Source: Leptoclinus maculatus | Taxonomy: Eukaryota > Chordata > Actinopteri > Perciformes > Stichaeidae | Direction: 5' to 3' | NCBI GenBank assembly: GCA_032191485.1 | Contig: JAVDOI010000004.1 | Span: 19,146,943 to 19,210,942 of the forward strand | Length of the DNA: 64,000 bases | Shown: piece after piece, positions 1 through 12,863 of the stretch | Numbering within the stretch: position 1 is the stretch's first letter | How the letters are laid out: each line of letters begins with the position of its first letter | Made by a program: the position numbers and the translations under genes | Notes under the pieces: generated by a model | What the model was told of the DNA's origin: nothing | The model's database searches: none | Seen by the model: only the letters and a program-made list of their open reading frames with translations

Positions 1-357
1 CCTATAGAGGGCAGGCCAATCGGAAACAGGCTGCTGTTTTCACTACCAACACATTGATATCATTGGGCATTTAATGTGGGTTAGAGATGTAATGTTTATA
101 GTCAGAGTTGAAGGCAGACAGCAACAAAACAACTAGGTTATAATATTTTCAAATGATATGCAGTTGCACCTTTTTAAAATGAGCTTTGTATTCTGTCTGA
201 ATACACCCTTAAACTGCACATTCACTGACACATTGTTTCACACTCTCACTTCTGTATTCTGCAAAGCTCCCAAACAAGCGCTGACTCATTAGTTGCTCCA
301 CTAAAATTTGCTTCTGCTGATCCTAACTTTCTCCTTCCACCTCTCCTTGAGTTCACG
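1..357. other. unique noncoding DNA
   Basis: A+T-rich sequence without a recognisable gene, repeat or RNA. Nothing here can be supported beyond noncoding single-copy-looking DNA. Confidence 0.6.
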
Positions 358-377
358 TCTCTCTCTCTCTCTCTCTC
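358..377. repeat. (CT)n microsatellite
   Basis: About ten CT dinucleotides in a row, set in a C/T-rich stretch that continues to about 530. The pyrimidine bias gives a spurious Leu/Ser-rich reading frame (308-553) that is not a gene. Confidence 0.9.
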
Positions 378-1398
378 CCCTCTCCCACTGCGTCTTCCAC
401 CTCTCTTGCCCTTGGCCTTCTCCTACTCACTCTTGCATTCTCAAAATGTATATATCTGCCCGCCTCGTTTCTCCCCCCCTCACCATCAGCACTCTGTCGC
501 CTCTTCTCCTCCTGCATTTGTTTACCAGTGTGTTACGTGCCAGTGAGTGCTGATTGCTGACCCAGCAGCCCTGCTGTCTCCACAACACCTGCATTTGAGA
601 GCTGTGAGAGGCCAAGGACGGCGGACAGGGGGGAAATCTGACGTCTTAACCTTAATCTGATGGAGGTTTTCCTTAAACAGCTTTTTTGCTGCTATTGTGT
701 ATTTGTTGCATTGCTTATCTGGCCAATTGTTCGAGCCATTGTGCCGTGATGGAGGGCTGACGGGTCAAACTCATAAGCCCTGTCTGAATTGCAAATAAAA
801 AACCTGTGATCAGCAGAGTGTAATGAATTTAAAATGGCTTATTTGAAAGTTTAATCAGGATGCAGTATCAGGATGTTATTACTTTATCTATACATTTAGA
901 ACACAATAGTAAAACACTAAATTAAAATGGGTAAAATGTATTCCCTGACAGTGCATTTTTAGTGCTGTTAGCGGCTTGGCTAAAAAATGTACTAGACTGA
1001 ATCAACAACTACTGCCATAGAATTTAGTACAAATATTCATGGTGCCCAAATGTATCATAATAACGTTTGCCCTTGAGCCACCATGCTAGCTAGACATTTG
1101 TGATTTTGAGTGAAATGTCGCGACAACAATTACCATGAATTAGATTACTATATATATAGATTACCATGACACATGGCACTGGCATTAATGTTCCCCTGAG
1201 GATAGATTGTGATCGCATTTAGCTTATAGCACCATTGTGCCTCTAATTACAGCCTCACAGAGCCGTCAGCATGGCAGTAGACTCTAAATCCGATAAAACT
1301 GTTACTGACTACCATCACACACCTCAGAAAACCTTTGAATGTTTGCAACCAGCATAATAATGGCTGCCACCCTCATTTCTGTGCAGTCTCCATTGGTC

Positions 1399-1402
<4 letters not shown>
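378..1402. other. unique noncoding DNA
   Basis: Pyrimidine-rich to about 530, then A+T-rich. A short TA run lies near 1150. No coding, RNA or mobile-element signal was seen. Confidence 0.55.

Positions 1403-1480
<78 letters not shown>
1403..1480. repeat. (CA)n microsatellite
   Basis: Uninterrupted CA dinucleotides, about 39 copies. The repeat generates poly-His/Thr frames on the plus strand and poly-Cys/Val on the minus strand; these are artefacts. The length and purity suggest a length-polymorphic locus. Confidence 0.97.
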
Positions 1481-1484
<4 letters not shown>

Positions 1485-3670
1485 CGCACACTCAAGAAGA
1501 CTCAAGAAAACAAAAGGGCCTTCAGTGATTCCTCTGAACAAAACAAGCCAGCTCCGAAGTGGACGGCGTAAGAAGAGAGAGTACAGCTTAGGGCCAAGAA
1601 AAGTGCAATAACGGCAAACAAAAGAGTAACAATAACAACAACCACAGCCCCTGAGAGCCTTCTTTATCATTCCTGAATTATTCATGAGCCCAATACAGTA
1701 CAAAAACACATTTGTATAGGCTATATTAAAAGATTTAAAAATGAAATGATGTGCTGGTGGTTTAAAAAAAAAAAAAAAAAAGCCTCCTGTGCCAATCAAA
1801 TATTAACAGAACTTTTAGGAGTTCAGGTTTCGGTGGAGAGGGCCTTGAGTATAACAACATGCATATTTTGACTTATCCCGTAGTGTATGTAATAGTGTTT
1901 TGATTCCAAGAACAGATGCACAGATGGCTTGTTGTGATGCATAATTTTTGTGTTTTGTATTTACAGATGCAAAAAAAACAATTGCAGTGTATTTCTTTCT
2001 TAGAAGTACTTTTTAAAAAAAGAAAATATATAAGATACCTTTTTTTCCAATAAAAAATGTTAATATATTCAGCAGTACAGATTTTGATACTTTCATTCCC
2101 ATCTCTGACCGCGGCTATCTCTGGTCTGCGTTTGTTCAAATCAACGTTGCAAATCAAAGCCGCCAGCTATATGCAGGAGGAAATTAATCTTTCTAATTGA
2201 ATGAACACGTTGACTCTACTCATAGTCATTAAACTATCCCACCCCACCAACACTATGTCTCTGTTTAGGCTTTAATAGAATTGTATAGACTTCAACATCC
2301 CGCTGCTGTGTGTGCAGAAAATGCTTTGGCCTGCCAGCTTGAGGGTAATGAATTCTGTTAAATCATTCCCTCTCTCTTATTAAGACCACATTAAAAGAGG
2401 CCAAAATCTGGAGCAAAGTACACAGAAAGGAGGAAAAACAAACCACTCAACACAGAAAGGATCAGCCCCCTTTTTCTATGTTTTGGTGAACCAGAAACAG
2501 GCTGCTCTTTTATTGGCTGTCTGCTCCCACCCCACTGCAGCAGGCCAACAGAGACATGAAAAGAAGTGAAGGGAGAGGGGGGACATTTCTGTATTGAGGA
2601 GTTAGAGAGGCTCATCCGGACGTCCTGGGTGAAGCATGAGAAAAAAAGAGAGACCGGGAGGGACGAAAAGAGGGAGACAAAGGGATGGAGAGAGTATGTG
2701 TTAAGTGCGGATGGCTTCAAATGAGTATAGATTCCAATGGGAAGGTTTTCGTTAAATGTCCACATGTACTGGGAGGTATGTGTGAGGCAATCTTTACTGT
2801 GTGTGTTTACAAATGAGTCTCAGGAGGCAGCAGTTGGAACACTATGCAGACCTGCTATCATCACTTTTCTCCCAAATGCTGCCAGGAAAGTTTAAGTGAT
2901 AGCCTGTCTATGTACATTTCCCAGGTTAGATATGAAACACATTGAAATGCGTCACTTTTAATGTTTCTGGACACGTTTATATGTTCTGCACGACACTGTT
3001 TTGGCTGCGCTGGCAGGTTGTGTGTGCGTGCATGGATTGTGATTTAGACTTTCTCATACTTTTCCTCTGTGATTCAGAGGAGTTCACACATTTTTCAGGA
3101 GGCGAATAAGTGGGTGGCCAGTGCCAGAAACGTGTCACGCCTTAGCATGTTGAAGGTTTTGTATTGTTTGACAAAGAAAATGCTTTGCTTCCATGTTTTT
3201 TTTGTTTCTCTAGGAGCCAATTTCAAAAAGAATTCTTCATCAGACTCAATGAGATCTCTTTTCTTACAACTGGTCCAGTGTATGATTAACTCGTGCTTCA
3301 CTCTCTCTCTAAGCAGTTCTTGTTTCTCAAGTATTTCTTAGTCAGCCATCAGCCCACAAATGACACCTCCCCATATGTTGATGCTAGTACAGATGCTTTT
3401 TATTTTGTCTGGGCTGGCTCCCTTGATTTGAACAGTAAACAGTGACACTTCAAACTGCTAGAAATAAGGAAAAACACTGCTTCTACAGTAGTTGATATGT
3501 CTACAAAGATGGAGTGTTAGCCTTATCCAAAAGGAAACATAAATAAGTCATCAATAGTAAACGGAGGTTGATTCACTGTAATGTTTACTGCATGTAATTA
3601 TACACAGATACACCAAGTGGGAATAGGCAGGGGTATTGAACCTCAATAACCTTTTGTTTCTGACTGATAT
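1481..3670. other. unique noncoding DNA with A18 and a purine-rich run
   Basis: An A18 tract lies at 1764-1781. It could be the tail of an old retroposed copy, but I recognise no body next to it. A purine-rich stretch (about 2555-2700, GAGA/GGGA-like) is simple-sequence biased. The rest has no recognisable feature. Confidence 0.5.
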
Positions 3671-3706
3671 GTGTCTGTCTGAGTGTACATGTGTCTGTCT
3701 GAGTGT
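3671..3706. repeat. two-copy 20-bp tandem duplication
   Basis: GTGTCTGTCTGAGTGT occurs at 3671-3686 and again at 3691-3706, separated by ACAT. It is a small local duplication. Confidence 0.8.
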
Positions 3707-6700
3707 TGAAAGCTGAATGGCAAAAGTGGGCATTGAATGCCCTGTCACATTTGTAGTCTTGTTTACTTATTTTTTTAATCAAATATCTGCCAAACAGAAC
3801 AAACTAAATGTTTTTCAAACATTTCATTGAGTGTGATTATGTAGGTCTGTGTGTGATACCGTGTACAGGCAGCAGCCTCCCTCTTGGCTATCCCCTCATC
3901 ACCACAGCTTTTTGTCTCCTTCAGTAAATATTCCACCTTTCCCTCCTGTTGTTTCAAAATGGCTGCTGGAGAAGACTGCAGGTGGAACACCTCACTACCG
4001 ATTCTAGTTGGCTAGTTGGCTGAGACTGAGCTACATTACATTGATCTTTTTTTCCCACAAGATTTAGATTAGATCCGTAGCTGTAAAATGTATCTTCTAT
4101 CTCAGTTTTACTGTGCCTTGATCCAGGCTTTCTACATTACTTTAAGACATATAGACCTGTGCGTACTTCGCTCTACAGAAAGCCGAGATAGCTCCTTCCA
4201 TTTGGTTGCAGAGATTGAGTAATCAAGCTTTCAAAGCAGCTGTGAAGAATGGGACAACAAAGACTGTCCCTGTTCTATTATCTTTCATCCCGTCTTGTCT
4301 CAGTGTATCCCTTAAAACGGTTGTGATATCCTCCATCTCTCTTGCTCTCTGCACTAAACCCACAATCTCTCTCACGTCCACAGCCTCTCTTTCAGTCTCG
4401 CTCTCTCTCTCTATCGTACACACAATAGGTCTCCAGAGCTCGGGTCCTGTTTCATGTTGGACCCCGAACAGTGAGGCCCCCCTTCTCTCTTTCTGTCGCT
4501 CTCTTTATTCTACTTAAAAATTCACCCAATTTATTTATCTGTTTCAGTCTAGCCGAGGTTCACTCATCGTCCGCCCATCTAAGCTTGTCCCCTCTGTGCC
4601 CCTTTTCTTGATAACGGGAGCCTGCTCTGGTCCATCACCACCTCCCACTCAGCCACTGCCCAGGCCTGTGTGATTGACACAGACCTCTCTAACTTCACAT
4701 ACAGACCCCCTCCTCCTCTCTGGTGCTGACCGCATCCTCTGTGTCTCCTCCTGTCACGATATTTCCCAGCGTTGGCCTCTGTCCATTCTACAACAGTTGA
4801 ACATCATCTGCAGGAGGTTAGTGAGGTTTATCGATAGTGAATTCATTAAACGTATTGGAATTTCTGAAACATTGCTGTTCAGCTGAAGTTATGGAAAAGA
4901 CTCAAAGGTCTCTTTCTGAAGTCCCATCATCAAACATTTCTGTTTTTAGGATCTAGATATTTCAGATGTGTTATAGTCAAGCAAGCAACCTTCCATTGGA
5001 CAAAAGCAGTCTAATATTGCACCTAGATTTAAAAGAAGCGTTATTGCAGAATGTATATGAAGAGTAAAAGTGTTTCAGACATCTTTATTGTAATACAATT
5101 TAAGAGCTTGGTGCAACAATACAACATATTTCATTGTAGTGTTAAATGATCAAGCTGATGATATTCTATATTTTTGTTATTGTCATAAAATCCTATGAAA
5201 TGACCAAAACCACCGATACATGGCCCCTTCTCCTGTCTTTTAGTGTCAATTTATTTCTTCCTAAAGATGAAAAACTTTTAAAACAGGTCACACACATATG
5301 CTTTCCTATTTTTTAAAAAGACTAAAGAACTTTTTCAAATGGCAGGTCACTCTTCTTTTTAGCAAACATTACATTTACAAGAGTGGATCTGTTTTAGTTT
5401 GGTAAAGTTTGGTACATTAGTTAGTATTTCTGGCAGCAGGATAGTCTATGTGGGATTGACTCAAATAAAACTACAGTGCCCTTGCTGATTGTCAAGGAAC
5501 AGGTCACTTACTGCAACAGTGTCTCATTAATGTACTTTTAACAGTTTTTTTTTAATGAAAATGGAGGTGTGTGGCACAGAGGAATGAGCTATTTCAGACT
5601 TTTTCTACACAGACTTTTACTTATAGTGAGATTAATTAAGTTATTGAAAATACAGAATATCCCCAAGCTTTAGGGTAATGTTTTCTTAATTTTTCTGTAT
5701 TGCAGATTTAAATCGAACTCATGCTTAACAATACAGTAGTTTCTGTAATCCACTATACCTGTACATCTAAAGATCACTGTCTTAGTGTTTTAGTGCTAGT
5801 CAGCTGCAACATACACACACACGCTAAAATCCTTTCCCCTCCCCCCCAACCCTTGGGTTGATCCCTTGGCCCGGTCGGCTACACTGTGAGTGATGTGTTT
5901 ACAGTGAGTACTTCGGCCCAATGCACCACAGCACACAGATTCTAATTCCACTGATGGTTTTATCTGCTTTGGGGATCCATGTGTTGTACCGTGCATGTGA
6001 GTGGATGACCATAGGTGAGTCTTGCACGTGCCTCAGTTTGTGTGTATATTCACAAGCACTATACTACAGTCCATGTAGCCATCTGTCTTTCACCATGTAG
6101 ATTACAATACACACTACTTGTCTCCATCAAATATCTATTTCATGCCAATTGTCCACCTGTGCTCTGCTTATATAATGTGCATTTGTATGCGGCCTGAGAT
6201 CATTCCGGTAATGGCCAGCCATTTCACGTAGATCAGCAGTGACAAGCGTAATCTATCTGTATGGCAGCAGCTTCCACAGTGCACTGCGCCCCATTTACAG
6301 TCCATAGGCTCCTCAATAGCAGAGACTGAAAACCCAGCACAGCAGAGCCAAGATGTTTTTTATTTAATGTTCCTTCCTTGACAAACTTCTAATGACAGCA
6401 CTCACACAGCAGTTTTTGAAACATTTTTGACCTCTGATAAAAACTAGTGAGAGCAGATGTTGAAATACGTGCTGTAATATTAAATTTGCGATGGCTTGCC
6501 AAAGGTAAATAAAAGCAGAAGATTGGTTGATGTCATTCCATCACAGAGGGAGTGAATGCCTGCAGTCATCACTGCAGGAGAACTCCATTATCTAAATGTC
6601 TGGACAGATTGCTGATTGAGTTATTTGGCCATAGATGATGGAACAACTTACAATGTAAAATGTAGGAGTGTTTTTCCTCCTCCCTCTATTCCCTCAGCAA

Positions 6701-7464
6701 CATTTCATTTGCTGTCTGCTTTTGCTGCCTTATAGGAGTCCATGTCCCTTGGCTAAATGGTTCATTTAGTTTCAGATGACAGCACCAATGCAGCACCTCT
6801 TGGTTTGAACAGTTTCCATATAGTCTTACTCATAATGCAAAGAAAATGTGGTGTATACAGCCTTTCAATTGTTTTGTCTGGGGGAATAAGGAAAACAAGG
6901 AAGGATAAAGGAATACACACACATGCATACACTGGAAGCCACCACCCACTTACATACCGCTCCCAACAACGCTATCTGCTGACCCTGGGGAACTGTAATG
7001 TTAGTCTTTCATGTTGGAGAGTCAGATCGAACAAGACAGCTGTTCTCCTCCTAAACATTTTTGATATGAAAAAGTTGGAAAGGTCACAGATTCCTCTCTG
7101 CGATGGTTGTCATCTCTGAGAAGTGATCATTAATCATCATCTTCACTTCCTACAGATGACTCTCTTTTAACACCTGTGGAAACTGAAACACCCTTGTCAA
7201 CACACTTTGCTCTGAAGGCAAAACATAATCTCACTGGTTGACTCAAACCTCAGTGGACAGAACCACAGATGTCCACATCAAAGCTAGTTTGACTGTTGTA
7301 TCAACAGCATGTGAATGATCACGTTTCCATAGAGGAATAGCTGTTGCTCTCTGGACGATGTACCGAAATTGTGACTTCATTGGTTGTTAATTAGTACTTT
7401 ATCAAGCTTTTTAGATAAGTGAAACTACTTTAAAAACATATCCTCCCTCAGTATAGATGTTATT
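3707..7464. other. unique noncoding DNA
   Basis: A 3.7-kb A+T-rich interval. A CT-rich patch (about 4320-4510) explains the Ser/Leu-rich frame there, and a few short CA runs occur (for example around 5813). I see no protein domain, RNA gene or transposon terminus. Confidence 0.5.
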
Positions 7465-7475
7465 TTAAGTGCTTA

Positions 7476-8241
7476 GGGGCCGTCCAGAGTTTTCAACATT
7501 TTCACGGTCGTACAAAGCGTACGACGGGGGGGGAGGGGGGGGGGGGTCAGTCATGTACGACTTTAAAGTTTCGTAAAATGTCGATATTTTTCGGTGAACG
7601 GAACTTGAATTGTCAACGCCTGGCGAGCGGCATCTCGTGCAAACACTCTCTCTAATGCTGCGGATTGAGTCGAATCGAGTTTCTTAGCGACGTCCACGCC
7701 GTTCGCCTTTTCCCAAAAACGTAACGGCCGCGCGAGAGCCTGTCAGACGCTGAAAGAGCTGCAACAAAGCGCTGCAGGAACGCCCGAGCCGGTGGGGGGG
7801 GGGGGGGGGGGTCTCCGAGCACCTTGCTTGTGCATGGAGGAAAGCGAGGCAAGGACGATAACAACAATAACATTGGGGGTAAATTGCACCAGTGCCCGGT
7901 GTGCAGTGAGCTGTTCCCGACTCGATATCAACTTCTGAAACATCAGAAACTGATTCAGCACAAACTAAAAAAAGGAAGACCTTCAAGCTGTGAACATTAT
8001 CACATCTTTTAATAGTTATTAAAGGTTGTGACTTGAACTACCATGAACAATAGGACAATAATTGTCTTTGTGACTTGAAGTACCATGAACAATATTAAAA
8101 CATCATAATTTGTTTATGGTTGGCGACATATATATTGAATACTTTTGTTAATATGTACTACTTTGGGGGGGGGGTCGGGGGGTCTGGAAAAGTAGTACTC
8201 TTTGTACTACTGTGCAAATGTTGATAACTTTGGATGACCCC
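7476..8241. mobile_element. nonautonomous DNA transposon with ~50-bp TIRs, PIF/Harbinger-like ends
   Basis: The first 50 bases (7476-7525, starting GGGGCCGTCCAGAG) match the reverse complement of the last 50 (8192-8241, starting GGGGTCATCCAAAG) at 41 of 50 positions. TTA flanks both ends (7473-7475 and 8242-8244), which is the TWA-type target duplication known for PIF/Harbinger, a superfamily whose ends often begin with G runs. A longer imperfect 11-bp direct repeat is also present (7465-7475 versus 8242-8252, 9 of 11 matching), so the duplication may be larger and the superfamily different. The inside has G tracts at 7526-7546, 7794-7811 and 8165-8182, a CpG-rich block (about 7590-7790), a C2H2 finger fragment, and a 28-bp direct repeat (8026-8053 and 8068-8095). 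No transposase is present. Confidence 0.72.
7824..8012 (+). pseudogene. single C2H2 zinc-finger coding fragment inside the TIR element
   Basis: The plus-strand frame contains a C-X2-C-X12-H-X5-H pattern. The cysteine codons are at 7893 and 7902, and the histidine codons at 7941 and 7959. An aromatic Phe and a Leu sit at the conserved core positions, and a basic Lys/Arg-rich tail follows. C2H2 fingers bind DNA or RNA. The frame ends with TAA at 8010-8012. It has no in-frame ATG: it opens with a TTG just after the G18 tract, and the nearby ATG at 7834 is in another frame. This looks like a captured or decayed exon rather than a complete gene. No splice acceptor is obvious because poly-G lies immediately upstream. 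It could also be a chance match, but the spacing and hydrophobic residues make that less likely. Confidence 0.5.
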
Positions 8242-8381
8242 TTAGGTGCTTTAATTAATCAGTTTGATGTCTAAAATGAACAGTTGGACTACTTGCAGAA
8301 CTGTAGAGCATCTGTGTCAAATGTATTTATTAAGTACCCTACCTAATATAATTGAAGACTTTTTCAGACAACTGTTTCTAG

Positions 8382-8521
8382 CAGTGGCGAGCCGTGCATT
8401 TTATACCTGGGCCTTCACTGCTGTCCTCATTATGACGCCACAGCTACGGTTATTATTTGTTTCGTGTAAAAATGAAGCTCAACACCTACAAATACACTAA
8501 CTGCAGAGTTAGGCCAGCAGA
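8382..8521 (-). mobile_element. internally deleted, truncated hAT-like element
   Basis: Bases 8382-8508 match the reverse complement of the end of the element at 59553-60379, starting CAGTGGCG(A/G)GCCGTGCATT. The match then jumps: 8509-8521 (TTAGGCCAGCAGA) equals the reverse complement of 59585-59597, near the opposite end. This is the structure of an internally deleted (MITE-like) derivative. The outer part of the far end is missing, so the copy is also truncated. Minus is given because it is inverted relative to the longer copy. A frame through it (8264-8500) is not a gene. Confidence 0.75.
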
Positions 8522-8941
8522 TAAAGCTCTATGGAATGTCATGTGTTTACATTTTAAGCTTTGATTGTGGTGTTAGAATGAAGCTTTGAATGTGTTAATT
8601 GAGGGGAACAAATTATCTATATTGAATTGTTGGGGGTGATGCCATTGAATTATTCTCTACCACACAAGTTTTTCTGTTGGTTTAGTTGTTTTGTTTCTGG
8701 CTCCAAAAGCCACATCCTTATTTCTGTTACAAGCTAGCGCTTTGCATCTGAAAATGTTAAACTCAATCTGCTGGACATATGCGCGCACACACACTCTAGA
8801 TAAACATGCAAATTGCCACGTACATACATGCACACACAAACTTGCAGTGCTTGCACATCCAAATCCCAATTCAAATCAGCAGACGAGCCAGATTGCTGAA
8901 CGGAAACCTGTCACTTGTGAGGAACCTCACAGTCTGGGCTG
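8522..8941. other. unique noncoding DNA
   Basis: No recognisable gene or repeat, apart from short CA/CACA clusters around 8780-8840. Confidence 0.5.
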
Positions 8942-8982
8942 GCAGACAGACAGACAGACAGGCAGAGAGGCAGGCAGACAGA
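8942..8982. repeat. (CAGA)n imperfect microsatellite
   Basis: Tandem CAGA tetranucleotides with GGCA/GAGG interruptions; a simple repeat. Confidence 0.85.
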
Positions 8983-11900
8983 TGACAGCATGTGTTTGTT
9001 TCCCAGTCTTCAAACAGCTACATAGCTGTCACTGCCAAGTTGAAACAAACGACTCTAAAAACCCCAAAATGAACTGTCGGCAAACCAGAGTGATGGATGG
9101 AGTTTTAGAGGGTGGATGGAATATGTGTGAGTTTGGAGTTGGGAGCGGTACAGAAAATAATAGCCGTCGTTTAAAAGCCACATTAAGCCCTTCTGTGGTC
9201 ATATGACACTGTCATTTTAAGAGATGATTTGATTAGTAGAAGTGCTGCTTGTTATATAAGAAGAAGGAAAATATCAGTTTAACCTTTACGACCTTGGGTG
9301 AATTGTGTTGTTGGGTCCAAATTGCAGGAATATGCAACTTTCTCCTTCACTTACACAAAGGATACCAATATATTATGTGTGTCACCCCAGCCTTCTGTAT
9401 GGGAAAGCCTATTTTCTTTTTTTTTTCTTTTTGGATGATGAATTAGATTTTGTAGAGAAGATTTCACACCTGTGATCATTCTTTCATTTGAGTATAGAGG
9501 AGCTAATCAAATGGATTTTTATTCCGGACAGGTGAAGATCATCTCTCTCCAGCTCTGCTTTGTGATTTAAGCTGATCGGACAACGGTAGCTTTGCACAGA
9601 CATTTTGGCAGCTATATTCAACCCCATTGAATCAGAGAAACTTTTATTGTAGCTTACATTTCAGCTTCTTCAATAAAAGGGATATTTTTGAACTGCTAAA
9701 GCCCTGTTTTACCACTCTTGCTTTACCTGGCAGTTACCTTTTGATTTACAGTCGGCTACTTCAGCAGATCCGACTCATCATATCTATGACTGATTGAATG
9801 ATCTTTGCTGGAAGATAGACCATTTCTTAAAAACAGTTGAAATCCACTTTGTGTCACACAGGAAAGATACCTAATAGATTGCATTTTGAATGAGGAACTG
9901 TGTTTTTTTATTTTCTCCTGCATGAAAGTATTGACCATTGAAACACACCTTTCATTTAAAGTCGGCTGACCTCAGCCATGATGGGGTGTGCTTCCACTTT
10001 GCTAAATGCGGACCAAATCTGTGTCATAGTTTGGAACTGAGGAATTATGATTTACACTGCTCTCATTTATTAAGGTAAGGATAATGAAACAAATACAAAA
10101 AGAAAGACAAGCCCATGTGCAGTCTTTTATAAGCACAAGATTTGTCAGCGAACCCTTTTGCTCTGGATTGCACCCAGCTTTTATATCTGGATAAATCGCT
10201 ATTGTGTGCCAAAGTTGTAACTAACTCAACATTTTACTTTAATATAACTTTTTTTAACATTAGTCCAAATTTCATCACCTTAGTGATGGCAGTAGGTAAG
10301 AAATATAAGGCAAATTTTAACAACATTTCAGACAATTGACCCTTCGCTAAAATGCCGACCCTCGAATACAGACTGGCTGTGCTCCATAGAGTATTATGCA
10401 ATCGTTTCAGATTTTCTTCATTTTCAGGCTGGTTTTGTGGATATAGAGCTTGTCATTTTTAAACATTGTGCCTGGGGCACATGTAATAGTTATACTCGTT
10501 ATCCGGGGGGGTGGTATTTTTTAACCTGTTTTCGCTATTTTGCCATCCTGGATGTATCATTAAATATTAAAGAGCATTCTGTCTGCCACTCTCTGAAACC
10601 ACTTTTAGTTTTTTCCAAATATTTGATCCAATTTATTCAGGGAGTGCAGTTAGTGACAGTGTTGCCTCCATGGTATCTCTGACAGCTACCATGGCTTTCA
10701 GGGCTTGACGTAGGGCCAATAAAGACTTTCCAGGTCAGTTTTTTGCTTCCAGTGTGTGCAATGTCACTGATAGCAAACCATACAGTAATTATAAAGAAAT
10801 GTATGTGTATATGAGTTTATGTGTGTGTGTGTGTGCTAAGTATGCATGCTGCTTCCTACCAGACCACATTGTCCAGTGCTAAACTGCCTGTTTGAGTTAT
10901 CTCACCTTATGCTCTTGATGCACTCACTTTGTAGACTATCATGCAAGCGTTACGGTACATTCATACCTCATTCGTTTAAACTGTCTATTATGTTTTCCCC
11001 CTTTTTGCATTTAGATCCCAGTTGAATTGATTTTACTACACTCTGTCTCTCTCGTTCCATACACCACATAAAAAAGCGTAATCTCCCTAAAGTCTTACCA
11101 TATGCCCGTGTTTACTTTCCAAAATCCATATTTCCTCTTGATATAGTTGGCATAGATTGAATCCAGGGCTTTATTTGCTCAATTTAGCAATCTGCATGTG
11201 ACATTTTTGAAATGCACACAGGCACTTCGTGTCAGTATAGTATAGCAGAGATAGTGTAATGTGGAAAAAGACAATAATACATGCCTTTCGTTGGACAGTT
11301 TATAGCTCTGGCTTTTTGTATAGTCAGATTTGGCTTCGATAGTGCCATGCTGCATCCATTGATTTACACAGGTACCAAAGAAAAGTGTGTGCGTATTTGT
11401 GTATACTGCAGCCATAGGAGATGGAACTTGCAGCTAAATCAATTGGAGCCATTCATTAAGCCAGAACCAAAGCCATATTGTGTCAGCTGCCTTGATCTGA
11501 ATTTAATCTGGGGAAAAAACACCCTACCTCCCTGCTCATTCCACCGTCCAGCCGAGATCCAGGGACTTGCAATGAACCCTGCATCAAGAGCCTAGCCTTA
11601 ATTAGTCCATTGTTTCTGCGCAGCCCAGCATGCAACTCTCTCGGCAGAGAGCTTCATGGGAGTTTGTTCAAACTGTCACCTGGGGCAAAATGTACTTACC
11701 AGCGACCCCGACCCCTCCTGCTCCTGTAATCTACACAGACATATTTCTATTTCTCCTTCTTTTTCCTTACTGACAGATATGCATTCAGACTGAGAGATGT
11801 ATGGTGGTATCAAGGGTTTAAATCTGCCTTTTCAGCATCTAGGAGAAGCAAAGGGAGGAGAAAGAGGAGGGAATCAATTCAAAGTTTTGATTGTTTTAGG

Positions 11901-12822
11901 CTGTGTTCACACACAGGCCTTCATGCTCAGCTTTGCTGCTGCTTTCTTTTGATTTAATTTGAATTCCTATTCACTCAATGATGTAGCCCTTATGTCAATG
12001 TCTATGTCTCACAGAAATGCTGAAAAGACACAAACCTCTAAAAGTAACTACTACTATACGTTTTGGCTATTGTATGTGGATTTCATTTTGATTAAACTGA
12101 GGCTGCCTACAAATCTCATTTAAAAAACTTAGCCAGGCAGTTCATGATCACATGAAAAATTGGTTGCTTGGAGCTTCACTGGGATTGTAGCTTGGGGTGA
12201 AGAGGGGCACTTATCCGGGCAGAGAGACACTCACACTGTCTATTGCTTCTCCATCTGTCAAGCAAGAGGCATCAACCTCTCAATTTTCTCATGGAAAATA
12301 AATGCGGTAAAAGTCTTGAATGCGCATCGCAGGCATCGTCGGACAAAGGGAGCTCAAGAGCGGAGCACTCGAGATTCAACTGGTAAGGCAGAAAGGGCGC
12401 TTTTGTCCCAATAAACCAGTAATTACACTCGGGACTAAAGGATTTCCGCTGCTGTTTGATCTCGGTAAATTGATATAATTTTCCTGCATAGAAAGAGAAG
12501 TGAATAAGCTCAAATGTACTGTAGAATGAGGCAGTTATTGATGACATTTGAGATTAGGCATGCATAATTACACTCATAAATGCCTTAATGACATGTCCGG
12601 TATCGCTCCGTTGACTGTGCCATTTAGGCAAACCGTAGTGCACAGATCGTGAATAAAGATTACCACTTTAAACGTGTCAAATGTTGGTCAGACTGTTTCC
12701 TGGCTGCAGTATTGCATTACACTACAGAGCTGTGTTTGATAAGGCTCAAAACTTTGATCTCCGAAAAGGCTCCCACCTGATCTATGCCAATAGGGGGAGC
12801 TGCAGCATTTCTAATTGCATTA
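8983..12822. other. unique noncoding DNA
   Basis: A 3.8-kb A+T-rich interval. It has a short GT run near 10825. A motif-rich block at about 12540-12680 has ATAATTAC, CCTTAATGAC and several CpGs and may be a conserved noncoding element; this is speculative. No coding signal was found. Confidence 0.45.
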
Positions 12823-12863
12823 CAGAGAGCGAGAGCGAGAGAGAGAGAGAGAGCGAGATGGAG
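12823..12863. repeat. (GA)n imperfect microsatellite
   Basis: GAGA-rich tract with GAGC interruptions; simple sequence. Confidence 0.85.

Noticed and set aside
1302..1799. 165-residue Cys/Val-rich frame, and His/Thr frames on the other strand
   Set aside because: They run through the (CA)n microsatellite and have no other coding evidence.
5990..6020. Splice donor ATAGGTGAGT as an exon end
   Set aside because: No coding frame of note upstream and no partner acceptor. Such sites are common by chance.
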